Part shown: positions 1 through 6,350 of the stretch, piece after piece
Numbering within the stretch: position 1 is the first letter of the stretch
Layout of the letters: the number at the start of each line of letters is the position of its first letter
Assembly: GCA_023447015.1 (NCBI GenBank)
Contig: JAEXPG010000087.1
Coordinates: forward strand, 1-6,382
Reading direction: 5' to 3'
DNA length: 6,382 bases
Source: Verrucomicrobiota bacterium
GTDB taxonomy: Bacteria; Verrucomicrobiota; Verrucomicrobiia; Opitutales; Opitutaceae
Translations under genes and position numbers: made by a program
The notes under the pieces: model-generated
What the model saw: only the letters and a program-made list of their open reading frames with translations
What the model was told of the DNA's origin: nothing
Databases searched by the model: none

Positions 1-15
1 CGCCCGGCCTTTTTT
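1..15 (+). terminator. Probable 3' end of a truncated intrinsic terminator
   Basis: The window opens with a GC-only stretch (CGCCCGGCC) followed directly by six T residues at 10-15. This is how the right arm and U-tract of a Rho-independent terminator look. The left arm would lie outside the window, so the stem cannot be confirmed. If real, it ends a plus-strand gene to the left and makes the next gene an independent transcription unit. Confidence 0.4.
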
Positions 16-19
16 GCGC

Positions 20-56
20 CGAGGCCGCCCCCGGGATCGCGCCGCAGGCGGCCTCG
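20..56. repeat. 10-bp perfect inverted repeat in the upstream spacer
   Basis: CGAGGCCGCC at 20-29 is the exact reverse complement of GGCGGCCTCG at 47-56, with a 17-base spacer that itself contains CCCGGG. No T-tract follows on either strand, so it is not a classical terminator. It could be a protein-binding dyad, or part of the structure that follows the T-tract at 10-15. The rest of the spacer (57-207) shows no recognisable gene. Confidence 0.45.
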
Positions 57-180
57 ACGCCTGTCCCGGCGGCGAATCGGCTCCCGCCCGGATGGCCGCC
101 CGTTCGTCGGCTCTCCAGCCCGCAGCACCCCCGGTGGAGCCGCCGGCGGCAGACCACGAGACACCCACCCGTGATCGTGG

Positions 181-186
181 CATACT
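181..186 (+). promoter_or_regulatory. Weak candidate -10 element for the first gene
   Basis: CATACT matches the TATAAT consensus at four of six positions and lies 21 bases before the ATG at 208, in otherwise GC-rich DNA. No good -35 hexamer is seen 16-18 bases upstream. This is a weak candidate only. Confidence 0.2.
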
Positions 187-207
187 TGGGAAACTCGCAC
201 TTCCGCC

Positions 208-1005
208 ATGACCGCCTTCGAGCAAACCCGCCTCCGCCTCTCGATGCCTCGCCGCCCCCAGCCCGCGTCGACCGCCGCCACGCGCCCCCAATCGCAGGAC
301 GCGCAGCTCTGGGCGCTGGCCACCCAGCGCGCGCGCCTCGGGAGCCGCTACATCCCCGGTCTCGCCGAGGTGGTGGAGAAGATCGGCCCGTGCCTGACCC
401 ACGGCGACATCGCGGTCTATTTCGCGACACGAATCACGCCCGACAGCCGCGGGGAACCGATGGCCCGCACGGTCGAGTCGGTCGGCCGCCGTGCGGAAAC
501 CGCCTTCGAGCCCCTCGTCCGCCATGCCCACGGGCTCCTCGACATGGTTGAAAACGCCCTCGAGTCCGCCGACCCGCTCCTCGGCACCGCCACTGGAGCC
601 GTGCAACGGTCGATGCAGCGCACCGTCGATGGGATCCGCTGCGTGGGCTTCAACTCCGCTCGCCGCACCGCCGGACTCGACCTCGAGTTCTCCGTCTGGG
701 TGGCGGCCGAGCAAGGGCACGTCGTTCGCGTCGATTTCCGCGGCATCAACCTGCGCGACGCCGCGACCCCGAGCCGCATCTCCTCCGTCTACGGGATGCG
801 CCGCTACGAAATCGACGCCAACGGGCGTTGCGTGCTGCGCTGCCAGACCGACCGCCTCACCTTCATCACCGACGATCCCGCCCTCCCCGCCACCGGCTAC
901 GCCGAGCGGACCTCCTCCTTCAGCGAGCATTGGGAGCAGCCCCGGCCGCTCGACCTCGCAGATGCCCCGGATTCCGGGCCGACGTTGCTTGAGAGCGCCG
1001 GCTGA
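208..1005 (+). CDS. Uncharacterised soluble protein, 265 aa
   Basis: I do not recognise the family. The product has no signal peptide or membrane segment, so it is probably cytoplasmic. Residues 1-30 are a basic, Pro/Ala-rich and likely disordered leader. Residues 31-140 look mainly helical. Residues 141-225 alternate short hydrophobic strands (around 143-148, 158-166, 170-178 and 207-220), as in a beta-rich domain. The tail after 235 is acidic and Pro-rich. Cysteines are at 62, 145, 208 and 212; the last two form a CxxxC pair in a strand (residues 208-212, CVLRC), too little to call a metal site. The ATG at 208 is the first good start, and a second Met is at residue 13. No Shine-Dalgarno is visible. 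It is followed after 117 bases by argA on the same strand, so a shared transcript is possible but unproven. Coding is supported by the long open frame and a sensible amino-acid composition. Confidence 0.75.
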   Translation: MTAFEQTRLRLSMPRRPQPASTAATRPQSQDAQLWALATQRARLGSRYIPGLAEVVEKIGPCLTHGDIAVYFATRITPDSRGEPMARTVESVGRRAETAFEPLVRHAHGLLDMVENALESADPLLGTATGAVQRSMQRTVDGIRCVGFNSARRTAGLDLEFSVWVAAEQGHVVRVDFRGINLRDAATPSRISSVYGMRRYEIDANGRCVLRCQTDRLTFITDDPALPATGYAERTSSFSEHWEQPRPLDLADAPDSGPTLLESAG

Positions 1006-1028
1006 CAACCGTTCCCGCACACCGCGCT

Positions 1029-1071
1029 GCGGCCCGCTCCGCCCACCGGCACCCGCCCCGCTCCGGGCCGC
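1029..1071 (+). other. GC-rich hairpin between the first gene and argA
   Basis: GCGGCCCG at 1029-1036 pairs perfectly with CGGGCCGC at 1064-1071, enclosing a 27-base GC-rich loop. No T-tract follows. It may slow or end transcription from the upstream gene, or lie in an argA leader. Its role is unknown. Confidence 0.35.
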
Positions 1072-1084
1072 CGGGACCACACGA

Positions 1085-1113
1085 TTGACGCTGGCCCCTG
1101 AATCCCCGAGAAC
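1085..1113 (+). promoter_or_regulatory. Speculative argA promoter close to the start codon
   Basis: TTGACG at 1085-1090 matches the -35 consensus at five of six positions. A 17-base spacer puts GAGAAC at 1108-1113 in the -10 position, matching only three of six. If used, transcription would begin a few bases before the ATG at 1123, giving a nearly leaderless message. The weak -10 keeps confidence low. Confidence 0.2.
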
Positions 1114-1122
1114 GCTCGCGCC

Positions 1123-2442
1123 ATGACATCCGGCCAGCCGGCGCCAACTCCCGCCTCCATCAAGCCCACCGACCTCCGTGGTATCCTAAAGTACGTGCCG
1201 CGCTTCCAGGGCCAGATCTTCGTCATCGCGGTGGACGGCGCCGTCGTGGCGGATGAGAACTTCGCCAACATCCTCCTCGACATCGCCGTCCTCAAGAGCC
1301 TCGGGATCAAGGTCGTCATCGTCCACGGCATCGGTCGCCAGATTCAGGATCTCTCCAAGCTCCGCAACATCCCGATCAGCGACGCCACCGGTGCGGGCCT
1401 CACCGATTCTGCGACGCTCGACCTCGCCATCCGCGCCTCCGCCCGCGTGTCCCACCAGATTCTGGAGGGACTGACCCAGGCAGGCATCAAGTGCGCCATC
1501 ACCAACGCCGTCCGCGCCGTGCCGATGGGCATAATCAAGGGCACCGATCTGCTCTTCACCGGCCGCATCGACCGCGTCGACAAGGATTTCCTCCTCCAGC
1601 TCATCCAGCACGGCGCCGTGCCGATCCTCCAACCCATCGGCTTCGATCGCGACGGGCGCACGCTCCGGCTCAACTCCGACCTCCTCGCCCGCGAGATCGC
1701 CGAAGCGCTCGGCGCCACCAAGATCGTGTTCCTCACCCAGGCCGCTGGCCTCGAGATCGACGGCGAAATTCGCCGCGAGGTTCCCGTCAACGTCCTCTCC
1801 GACCTGCTGGAAAAGAAGCCGGAGTCCGTCCCGGCGAGCCTCGCCAGCAAGGCGCGCGAGGCCGTCGCCGCCATCCTCGCCGGCGTGCCGCGCGTCCATC
1901 TCGTCGATGGCAATCTGCCCGACGGATTGATCAACGAGATCTTCTCCAACATCGGGGTCGGCACGCTCGTCTACGGCAACGACTACCAGCAGATCCGCCG
2001 CGCCACGCGCCGCGACGTCCGGGCCATCTACAACCTCTTGCGCAACGCCGTGAAGCGCGAGGAGCTCGTCCAGCGCAGCCAGCAGACGATCGAGAAGAAC
2101 ATCGACCAGTTCTTCGTCTACGAGATCGACGAGAACCTCGTGGCCGCCGTCTCCCTCAGCTTCTACCCCGACAAGCCGCAGCTCGCCGAGCTCGGCTCGC
2201 TCTACGTCGTGCCCTATTCCCACGGCCGTGGTCTCGGGAAGAAGATGGTCGCCTTCGCCTGCCACGAGGCCCAGCAGCGCGGCGCCGAACAGGTCGTCGC
2301 CCTCTCCACCCAGAGCTTCGCGTTCTTCACGGGCGTCTGCGGTTTCGAGGAGGCCTCGAAGGAGATCCTTCCCGAGGCACGCCTCAAGGCCTACGAGGAA
2401 AGCGGTCGCAATTCCCGCGTCCTGGTGAAGAAGGCCGGCTGA
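1123..2442 (+). CDS. argA: N-acetylglutamate synthase (amino-acid N-acetyltransferase), ArgA type
   Basis: Makes N-acetyl-L-glutamate from glutamate and acetyl-CoA, the first step of arginine biosynthesis, in the cytoplasm. The 439-aa length is close to E. coli ArgA (443 aa) and has the same two-part build. An amino-acid-kinase-like domain (about 30-270) starts with FVIAVDGAVV and runs through a Gly-rich turn, VIVHGIGRQI (65-74), and the ending VHLVDG (258-263). A GNAT domain (about 288-439) begins at QQIRRAT and carries the acetyl-CoA loop HGRGLG at 368-373. The kinase-domain lysine and GGG motifs of true acetylglutamate kinases are replaced (VDGA at 37-40, GIG at 70-72 region), as expected for a synthase whose first domain is regulatory. 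ArgA enzymes of this type are commonly inhibited by arginine through that domain; this is inferred here. No Shine-Dalgarno precedes the ATG, but the next in-frame Met lies too deep. The partner arginine genes are not in the window. Confidence 0.93.
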   Translation: MTSGQPAPTPASIKPTDLRGILKYVPRFQGQIFVIAVDGAVVADENFANILLDIAVLKSLGIKVVIVHGIGRQIQDLSKLRNIPISDATGAGLTDSATLDLAIRASARVSHQILEGLTQAGIKCAITNAVRAVPMGIIKGTDLLFTGRIDRVDKDFLLQLIQHGAVPILQPIGFDRDGRTLRLNSDLLAREIAEALGATKIVFLTQAAGLEIDGEIRREVPVNVLSDLLEKKPESVPASLASKAREAVAAILAGVPRVHLVDGNLPDGLINEIFSNIGVGTLVYGNDYQQIRRATRRDVRAIYNLLRNAVKREELVQRSQQTIEKNIDQFFVYEIDENLVAAVSLSFYPDKPQLAELGSLYVVPYSHGRGLGKKMVAFACHEAQQRGAEQVVALSTQSFAFFTGVCGFEEASKEILPEARLKAYEESGRNSRVLVKKAG

Positions 2443-2657
2443 AGGCCGCGTCACCGACCGACCAGACCGCGCGTCGCGTCTCGACACGCACGAGCACACT
2501 TCGCGTCCGAAAACGCGGAGATGTCGGCATACCGCCCGACCGCCTCCGTCTCGCAGAGAGGACGGCGGCAGGCCGGACTTGGCACCGCGCCCGCCGGACG
2601 CGGTGGGGCCGAGGCACTGGTGATACCGCTGTTCTCCGTCGCCAGCGGGCCTCGGCT
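2443..2657. other. Convergent spacer with several hairpins, no gene
   Basis: This 215-base stretch separates the 3' ends of argA and the minus-strand dipeptidase. It holds several hairpins: 2499-2506 with 2513-2520 (8 bp, one G-T pair), CCGTC 2546-2550 with GACGG 2561-2565, and a perfect CACCGCG 2583-2589 with CGCGGTG 2599-2605. A compound stem near the dipeptidase stop pairs 2608-2615 with 2649-2656 and 2626-2631 with 2643-2648. None has a T-tract, so termination here may depend on Rho or on structure alone. No convincing coding frame is seen. Confidence 0.5.
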
Positions 2658-4028
2658 TCAGCCCCGCGCGAGGGAGCGCAGGACCTTCTCCGAAACGCGG
2701 ATCCCCTTCTCCATCACCCCGAGATGGAAGCTCTCGTTGGGGGCGTGGAGATTGTCCTCGGGGAGGAAGAGGCCGAGCAGGAGCGAATCGAGGCCGAGCA
2801 CGCGCTTGATGTCGCCGATGATCGGCACGCTGCCACCCTCGCGCAGATAGAGCGGCGGCTTGCCGAAGACCTCGGTCACCGCGGCGTCGGTCGCGCGGAA
2901 GGCGCGGGCGAGCACAGGCGACTGGTCGGCCGGCGTATTCGACTTCCCGGGTGGAACGGCGACGTACGGCAGGCCGTTGTGCCCGTCGATGATCTTCATC
3001 GTCACGGCGCTCGGGCAGCGTTCGCGCAGCGCCTTGAAGACGCGCGCCTTCACCGTCTCAGGATCCTGATCGGGCACGAGCCGGCAGCTGATCTTCGCCA
3101 TCGCCTTGCTCGGGATCACCGTCTTGCTGCCTGCGCCCTGGTAGCCGCCGCCGAGTCCGTTGAACTCCAGCGTAGGCAGGAAGCGCACCGCCTCGAACGG
3201 CGAGTAGCCCGGGTGTCCGTGGAAGGCCGGGATGCCGAGGAATTTCTGGTACTCGGCTTCGCTCGTGCCGAGTTTGCGCAGCTCCTCGCGCTCCCAGTCG
3301 TGGACGGGGCGGACCTCGTCGTAAAAACCGGGGATGTTCACGCGGCCGTCGGGCAGGTGGAGCGAGGCGCAAAGCTCGGACAACGCCTGGAGCGGATTGA
3401 GCAACGCACCGCCGTGGAGCCCGGAATGCAGGTCGCCCTGCGGACCGGTGAGCTCGATTTCGAAGGTGAAGAGACCACGCAGGCCGCAGGTCACCACCAG
3501 CTGGTCCTCGCGGGGGCTGCCGGTGTCGGAGAGGAAGACGAAGTCGGCCTTCAGCTTCTCGCGGTACTTTTCCAGGAACGGCAGGAAGCTCGGGCTGCCG
3601 ATCTCCTCCTCGCCCTCGATGAGGAAGGTGATGCGCAGCGGCAGGACCGGCTCGGAGGCAAGCAGCTTCGCCACCGCGGCGACATGCACCAGCAGCGGCC
3701 CCTTGTTGTCGGCGGTGCCACGGCCCCAGATGCGGTTGCCGCGGACTTCCGGCTCGAACGCCGGTGACTTCCAAAGATCGAGCGGGTCGGCCGGCTGGAC
3801 GTCGTAGTGGCCGTAGATGATAACATGCGGCCACTTCGGATCGCCGCCGCGGGTCGCCAGCACAAGCGGATGCTTGGGCGTAGGCACGACCTCCACGGCG
3901 AAGCCGATGTCGCGCAGCAGGCCGGCGATGAACTCGCGCGCCTGCCGCATGCCCTCGGCGAACTGCGGGTCCGCAGAGACGCTGGCGCAGCGGACGTATT
4001 CCTTGAGCTTCTCGACGTGGTCGAACAT
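2658..4028 (-). CDS. M20-family metallodipeptidase (carnosinase/CNDP-like)
   Basis: A cytoplasmic di-zinc peptidase expected to split dipeptides or short peptides. The 456-aa product has the full M20 motif set. GHYDVQP places the zinc ligand His74 and supporting Asp76; GTADNKG places the bridging Asp107; EGEEEIGS places the catalytic and zinc glutamates at 141-142; LSDTG places zinc ligand Asp168; and DNLHAPNE places zinc ligand His428. GDLHSG (His201) sits in the lid/dimer domain inserted at about 185-320, as in carnosine dipeptidases. There is no signal peptide. I chose the ATG at 4028 because MFDHVEKLKEYV is where homologues usually begin, but an in-frame ATG at 4130 has a far better ribosome site and would add 34 residues. 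The gene converges on argA and diverges from the binding protein. Exact substrate cannot be read from sequence. Confidence 0.92.
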   Translation of the reverse strand: MFDHVEKLKEYVRCASVSADPQFAEGMRQAREFIAGLLRDIGFAVEVVPTPKHPLVLATRGGDPKWPHVIIYGHYDVQPADPLDLWKSPAFEPEVRGNRIWGRGTADNKGPLLVHVAAVAKLLASEPVLPLRITFLIEGEEEIGSPSFLPFLEKYREKLKADFVFLSDTGSPREDQLVVTCGLRGLFTFEIELTGPQGDLHSGLHGGALLNPLQALSELCASLHLPDGRVNIPGFYDEVRPVHDWEREELRKLGTSEAEYQKFLGIPAFHGHPGYSPFEAVRFLPTLEFNGLGGGYQGAGSKTVIPSKAMAKISCRLVPDQDPETVKARVFKALRERCPSAVTMKIIDGHNGLPYVAVPPGKSNTPADQSPVLARAFRATDAAVTEVFGKPPLYLREGGSVPIIGDIKRVLGLDSLLLGLFLPEDNLHAPNESFHLGVMEKGIRVSEKVLRSLARG

Positions 4029-4031
4029 GGG

Positions 4032-4063
4032 GCGGAACGGTGAGCGAAAAACCGCCGTTCCGC
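4032..4063. repeat. 9-bp perfect inverted repeat abutting the dipeptidase start
   Basis: GCGGAACGG at 4032-4040 is the exact reverse complement of CCGTTCCGC at 4055-4063, with a 14-base A-rich spacer. On the minus strand it ends three bases before the dipeptidase ATG at 4028. It could be an operator or an mRNA hairpin that hides the start. If translation instead begins at 4130, it lies inside the coding sequence. Confidence 0.55.
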
Positions 4064-4130
4064 TAGCCGGAAGAAGCGCGGACTCAGGCGCGCCGTCGTC
4101 TTTCGCCCACCAGCTCAAGATCACGACCAT

Positions 4131-4141
4131 CAGCGCCCTCC
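4131..4141 (-). promoter_or_regulatory. Strong Shine-Dalgarno before an alternative dipeptidase start
   Basis: On the minus strand GGAGG (4141-4137) lies six bases before an ATG at 4130-4128. That ATG is in frame with the dipeptidase and has no stop before its usual start at 4028. It is the only textbook ribosome site seen before any gene in the window, so it may mark the true start or be coincidence. Confidence 0.4.
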
Positions 4142-4255
4142 GTGGTAGGCGGTCCCGTTCTTTCTACATGACGACCGTGATATCCAATGACCATTCCGCC
4201 CACGCCCAGAAGTGTTGGTACAACAAACAAATTCTCCGCGATCGGGGACATGATC

Positions 4256-4298
4256 GAATGGGTGCGGAACGATGCCCTCCTCCGCATTCGTACCATTC
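4256..4298 (+). other. Imperfect two-part hairpin in the binding-protein leader
   Basis: GAATGG (4256-4261) pairs with CCATTC (4293-4298), and inside it TGCGGA (4263-4268) pairs with TCCGCA (4281-4286) around a 12-base loop. The structure lies about 78 bases before the ATG at 4376. It could be a regulatory leader hairpin or a DNA dyad. Confidence 0.35.
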
Positions 4299-4375
4299 AT
4301 TCAACGCCGACCGAACCGAGGTGATTTCTCGCTGCAGCAGAACAGGGCGAATCCGATCGGTGCGGCACCCCCACA

Positions 4376-5320
4376 ATGAACCACCAACTCTTCCGCACTC
4401 TTCTCTCCGTGCTCCTCCACCTCGCGCTGGCCGTCGGTCTGGCCGCCTCGCCCAAAGTTGGCGTCGTCCTCAAGGCGAAGTCGTCCTTCTGGTATGCCGT
4501 CGAGCGTGGTGCCCTCGCCGCCGGCACGAAGCTCGGGGCCGAAGTCACCGTACTCGCCCCGTCATCGGAAACCGATACCGCAGGTCAGATCCAGCTCTTG
4601 GAGCGCTACGTGGAACAGAAACCCGACGCGATCATCATCGCCGTGAACGATCGTGAAGCGCTGGTCGAGCCCCTCGCCCGCGTGTCCGCCGCGGGGGTGA
4701 AGGTGGTGTTGGTCGACACGCTGCTGGCCGGCGAGCCGAAGTACGTGTTCGTCGGCCCGAACCAGCGGGACGCCGGCCGCGCCGCCGGCGAGCTGCTCGC
4801 CTTGCTCATCGGCGACGCCGATCCGGTGTTCTTTGTGAAGCTCAGCCAAAGCAGCGGTGCCGCGGCCGAACGCGAGCGCGGCGCTTTCGAGAAGCTCAAG
4901 GAGCTGCGGCCCCACTTCGTCTTGCGCGGCAGCACCTACATCGAAACAGCGGCCGGGATCAGCACCGAATCGTGTACCCAGATTTTGGACCCGAATCCGG
5001 ACCTCAAGGGAATCCTCGCCTCGGCCACCCGGGCAACATTGCCGATGATCAAGGCCGTCCAGGAGAAGGGCCGCGCCGACACCACGAAACTCGTCGGCTT
5101 CGGCTTCAATCTCTGCCCCGAGGCCGCCGCGGCGATCGACAGCGGAGCGCTCGACGGTTGGATCGCCCAACTGCCGGCCGATATGGGCTTCCGGGGCGTC
5201 CAGGCTGCGCTCGCGCTCGTGAAAGGCGAACCGGTGCCGGCGGCGATCCCCACCGACATCCTGGTCGTCACCAAGGCCAACCTGCACGAGCCGAAGGTCG
5301 AGGCACTGTTGGAGAAGTGA
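4376..5320 (+). CDS. Periplasmic sugar-binding protein, RbsB-like (type I SBP)
   Basis: A secreted solute-binding protein of the ribose/galactose-binding superfamily (Peripla_BP_4 type), 314 aa, the usual length. A signal peptide covers residues 1 to about 24 (hydrophobic LLSVLLHLALAVGLAAS). There is no lipobox cysteine, so the protein should be free in the periplasm. The mature protein begins with PKVGVVLKAKSSFWYAVERGA, then shows the inter-domain strand VKVVLVDT (Asp114), RERG (166-169), IAQLPADMGFRGV (263-275) and a C-terminal DILVVTK, all lining up with E. coli RbsB. Aromatic Phe38-Trp39, Asp114, Arg166 and Gln265 of the pocket are kept. Positions matching RbsB Asn190 and Asp215 are changed (about Ala217 and Gly243), so ribose itself is doubtful. 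No transporter ATPase or permease gene is adjacent. It may serve a distant ABC transporter or a sensor. The ATG at 4376 has no clear Shine-Dalgarno but fits the signal peptide exactly. Confidence 0.88.
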   Translation: MNHQLFRTLLSVLLHLALAVGLAASPKVGVVLKAKSSFWYAVERGALAAGTKLGAEVTVLAPSSETDTAGQIQLLERYVEQKPDAIIIAVNDREALVEPLARVSAAGVKVVLVDTLLAGEPKYVFVGPNQRDAGRAAGELLALLIGDADPVFFVKLSQSSGAAAERERGAFEKLKELRPHFVLRGSTYIETAAGISTESCTQILDPNPDLKGILASATRATLPMIKAVQEKGRADTTKLVGFGFNLCPEAAAAIDSGALDGWIAQLPADMGFRGVQAALALVKGEPVPAAIPTDILVVTKANLHEPKVEALLEK

Positions 5321-5330
5321 CCGGCCTTTC

Positions 5331-5384
5331 GCGCCCGCCCACCGCTGTGGAGACGAATACCGGCGGGGGCGCAGCGTTTGTTCT
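5331..5384 (+). terminator. Candidate intrinsic terminator after the binding-protein gene
   Basis: GCGCCC (5331-5336) pairs with GGGCGC (5367-5372), and GCC (5337-5339) with GGC (5362-5364) across a two-base bulge. Four bases later comes TTTGTTCT (5377-5384). Position 11 bases after the stop at 5320 is right for a terminator, but the bulge, the 22-base loop and the interrupted T-tract make it a weak one. Confidence 0.35.
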
Positions 5385-5522
5385 ACCAACGCAACCGGAC
5401 GAACCACCGCTCCACCAGTCGGGCCCGGTTTCCGCCAACCAATCCGCCGTCCGCCGCCGTCAGCCACAGCCAGTGAACGATGCTTGCGTCGCACGCGGAT
5501 TGTTTCGAGATCGCCCGGCCGC

Positions 5523-6350
5523 ATGGTGCTGCTCGCGCTCAAGCTCTTGCTCTCTCCTGCCCTCGTGCTCATCGCGTGGTGGCTGGGGCGGCGTTTCGGA
5601 CCGGCGATCGGCGGCCGGGCGGCGGCACTGCCGATTGTGGCCGGGCCGATCATGCTCGTGCTCGCTCTCACGCAGGGCATTGCCTTCGCCAGCCAGACGG
5701 CCAAATATGCGCTCCTCGGGATCACCCCGCTTTCCGCCTTCGGGGTCGCCTATTCTTGGATCGCCCGGAACCGGCTGCGCTCCGACGCTAGTCGTTTCAC
5801 TCAGGCGACCGCGGGTCTGTTGCTCGGGTGGCTGGTGTTTCTCGGCGTCGCCACCGGCTTTGATCGCGCCTGCCACCGCACAACACCGTCCCAACTCCCG
5901 CTGGCGCTCTGCGCGGTCGCAGCCGCGTTCACCTTGTGGTTGTTCCCTCGTTTGGTCGCGAAGGCACCGGACGACCTTCAGCCGCTGCGCGCCCACGACG
6001 TCCGCAAGGAAATCGGCGGGCGCATCCTCGGTGCGATGCTGCTGGTCGGCACTCTCACGACGGTGGCCGCGCGTCTTGGTCCGGCGTGGAGCGGTCTGCT
6101 CGCCTCGTTCCCGGTGGCGTTTTCGGTCGTGCTTGTCGCGAGCCACCTCTGTGATGGCGCCGATACCGTGCGCCCAGTCGTGTGCGGCTATCTCGCCGGC
6201 CTCTGGGGGTATCTCGTATTTCTCGTTCTCTTCTCATGGCTGCTGCCGTCGCTCGGGCTGGCAGCCACTCTGCTGATCAGCTGGCCGGCCGCGCCGCTCG
6301 TGCAATGGGGCCACCACCGCTGGAGGCGCGGCACCGCCGGACAAAAATAG
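5523..6350 (+). CDS. Uncharacterised polytopic membrane protein with internal duplication, 275 aa
   Basis: An inner-membrane protein of unknown function. I see about nine hydrophobic segments, near residues 3-22, 33-50, 60-80, 95-113, 124-143, 167-183, 190-208, 218-240 and 243-260. Positive loops follow segments 1, 3 and 5 and the C-terminus, which suggests N-out, C-in. Residues 21-52 and 181-212 align without gaps at an offset of 160: GPA (26-28/186-188), Gly31/191, Pro37/197 and Gly52/212 match. Five segments separate the copies, so they would face opposite ways, as in many secondary transporters; transport is inference. I chose the ATG at 5523. A TTG at 5484 would add 13 mostly basic residues, which suits an outside N-terminus poorly. 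The gene lies 202 bases after the binding protein, behind a weak terminator, and does not resemble an ABC permease. Its stop overlaps a minus-strand terminator. Confidence 0.8.
   Translation: MVLLALKLLLSPALVLIAWWLGRRFGPAIGGRAAALPIVAGPIMLVLALTQGIAFASQTAKYALLGITPLSAFGVAYSWIARNRLRSDASRFTQATAGLLLGWLVFLGVATGFDRACHRTTPSQLPLALCAVAAAFTLWLFPRLVAKAPDDLQPLRAHDVRKEIGGRILGAMLLVGTLTTVAARLGPAWSGLLASFPVAFSVVLVASHLCDGADTVRPVVCGYLAGLWGYLVFLVLFSWLLPSLGLAATLLISWPAAPLVQWGHHRWRRGTAGQK

Larger units (their letters stand above)
4029..4375. promoter_or_regulatory. Divergent control region between the dipeptidase and binding-protein genes
   Basis: These 347 bases hold the 5' regions of two divergent genes. The part from about 4160 to 4240 is clearly richer in A and T than its surroundings, as expected of promoters. 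On the minus strand TTGGAT (4187-4182) and TAGAAA (4166-4161) form a poor promoter with a 15-base spacer. On the plus strand TTGGTA (4215-4220) is a possible -35 without a good -10. Dyads are GTTG-3-CAAC (4214-4224), CGATC-8-GATCG (4239-4256) and GGTGC-G-GCACC (4359-4369). The octamer GCGGAACG occurs at 4032-4039 and 4264-4271, and inverted at 4056-4063. No riboswitch class was recognised. Confidence 0.5.

Noticed and set aside
1186..2499. A 437-codon minus-strand open frame opposite argA
   Set aside because: It mirrors argA codon for codon, is full of acidic and Gly/Val residues and shows no domain. argA itself is a clear family match.
2499..2520. Hairpin after argA considered as an intrinsic terminator
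   Set aside because: The stem is only 8 bp with a G-T pair and no T-tract follows, so it is listed only as a structure in the spacer.
1491..3767. A 758-codon plus-strand open frame
   Set aside because: It runs through argA in a different frame and then antisense to the dipeptidase. Its product is extremely rich in Arg, Pro and Ala, typical of a shadow frame in GC-rich DNA.
3817..4656. A 279-codon plus-strand frame across the divergent control region
   Set aside because: It is antisense to the dipeptidase at one end, overlaps the binding protein in another frame at the other, and is rich in Arg and Ser without any domain. The region is better read as regulatory.
4562..5725. A 387-codon minus-strand open frame opposite the binding protein
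   Set aside because: Antisense to a clear family member, with no recognisable motif; explained by GC-rich third positions.
5480..5791. An ATG-started 103-codon frame at the membrane-protein 5' end
   Set aside because: It is out of frame with the hydrophobic protein, and its product lacks the segment pattern and duplicated motif.
4972..6276. A 434-codon plus-strand open frame bridging the binding protein and membrane protein
   Set aside because: It overlaps two recognised coding regions in another frame and its composition (Ser/Arg/Pro/Cys-rich) looks like a shadow.
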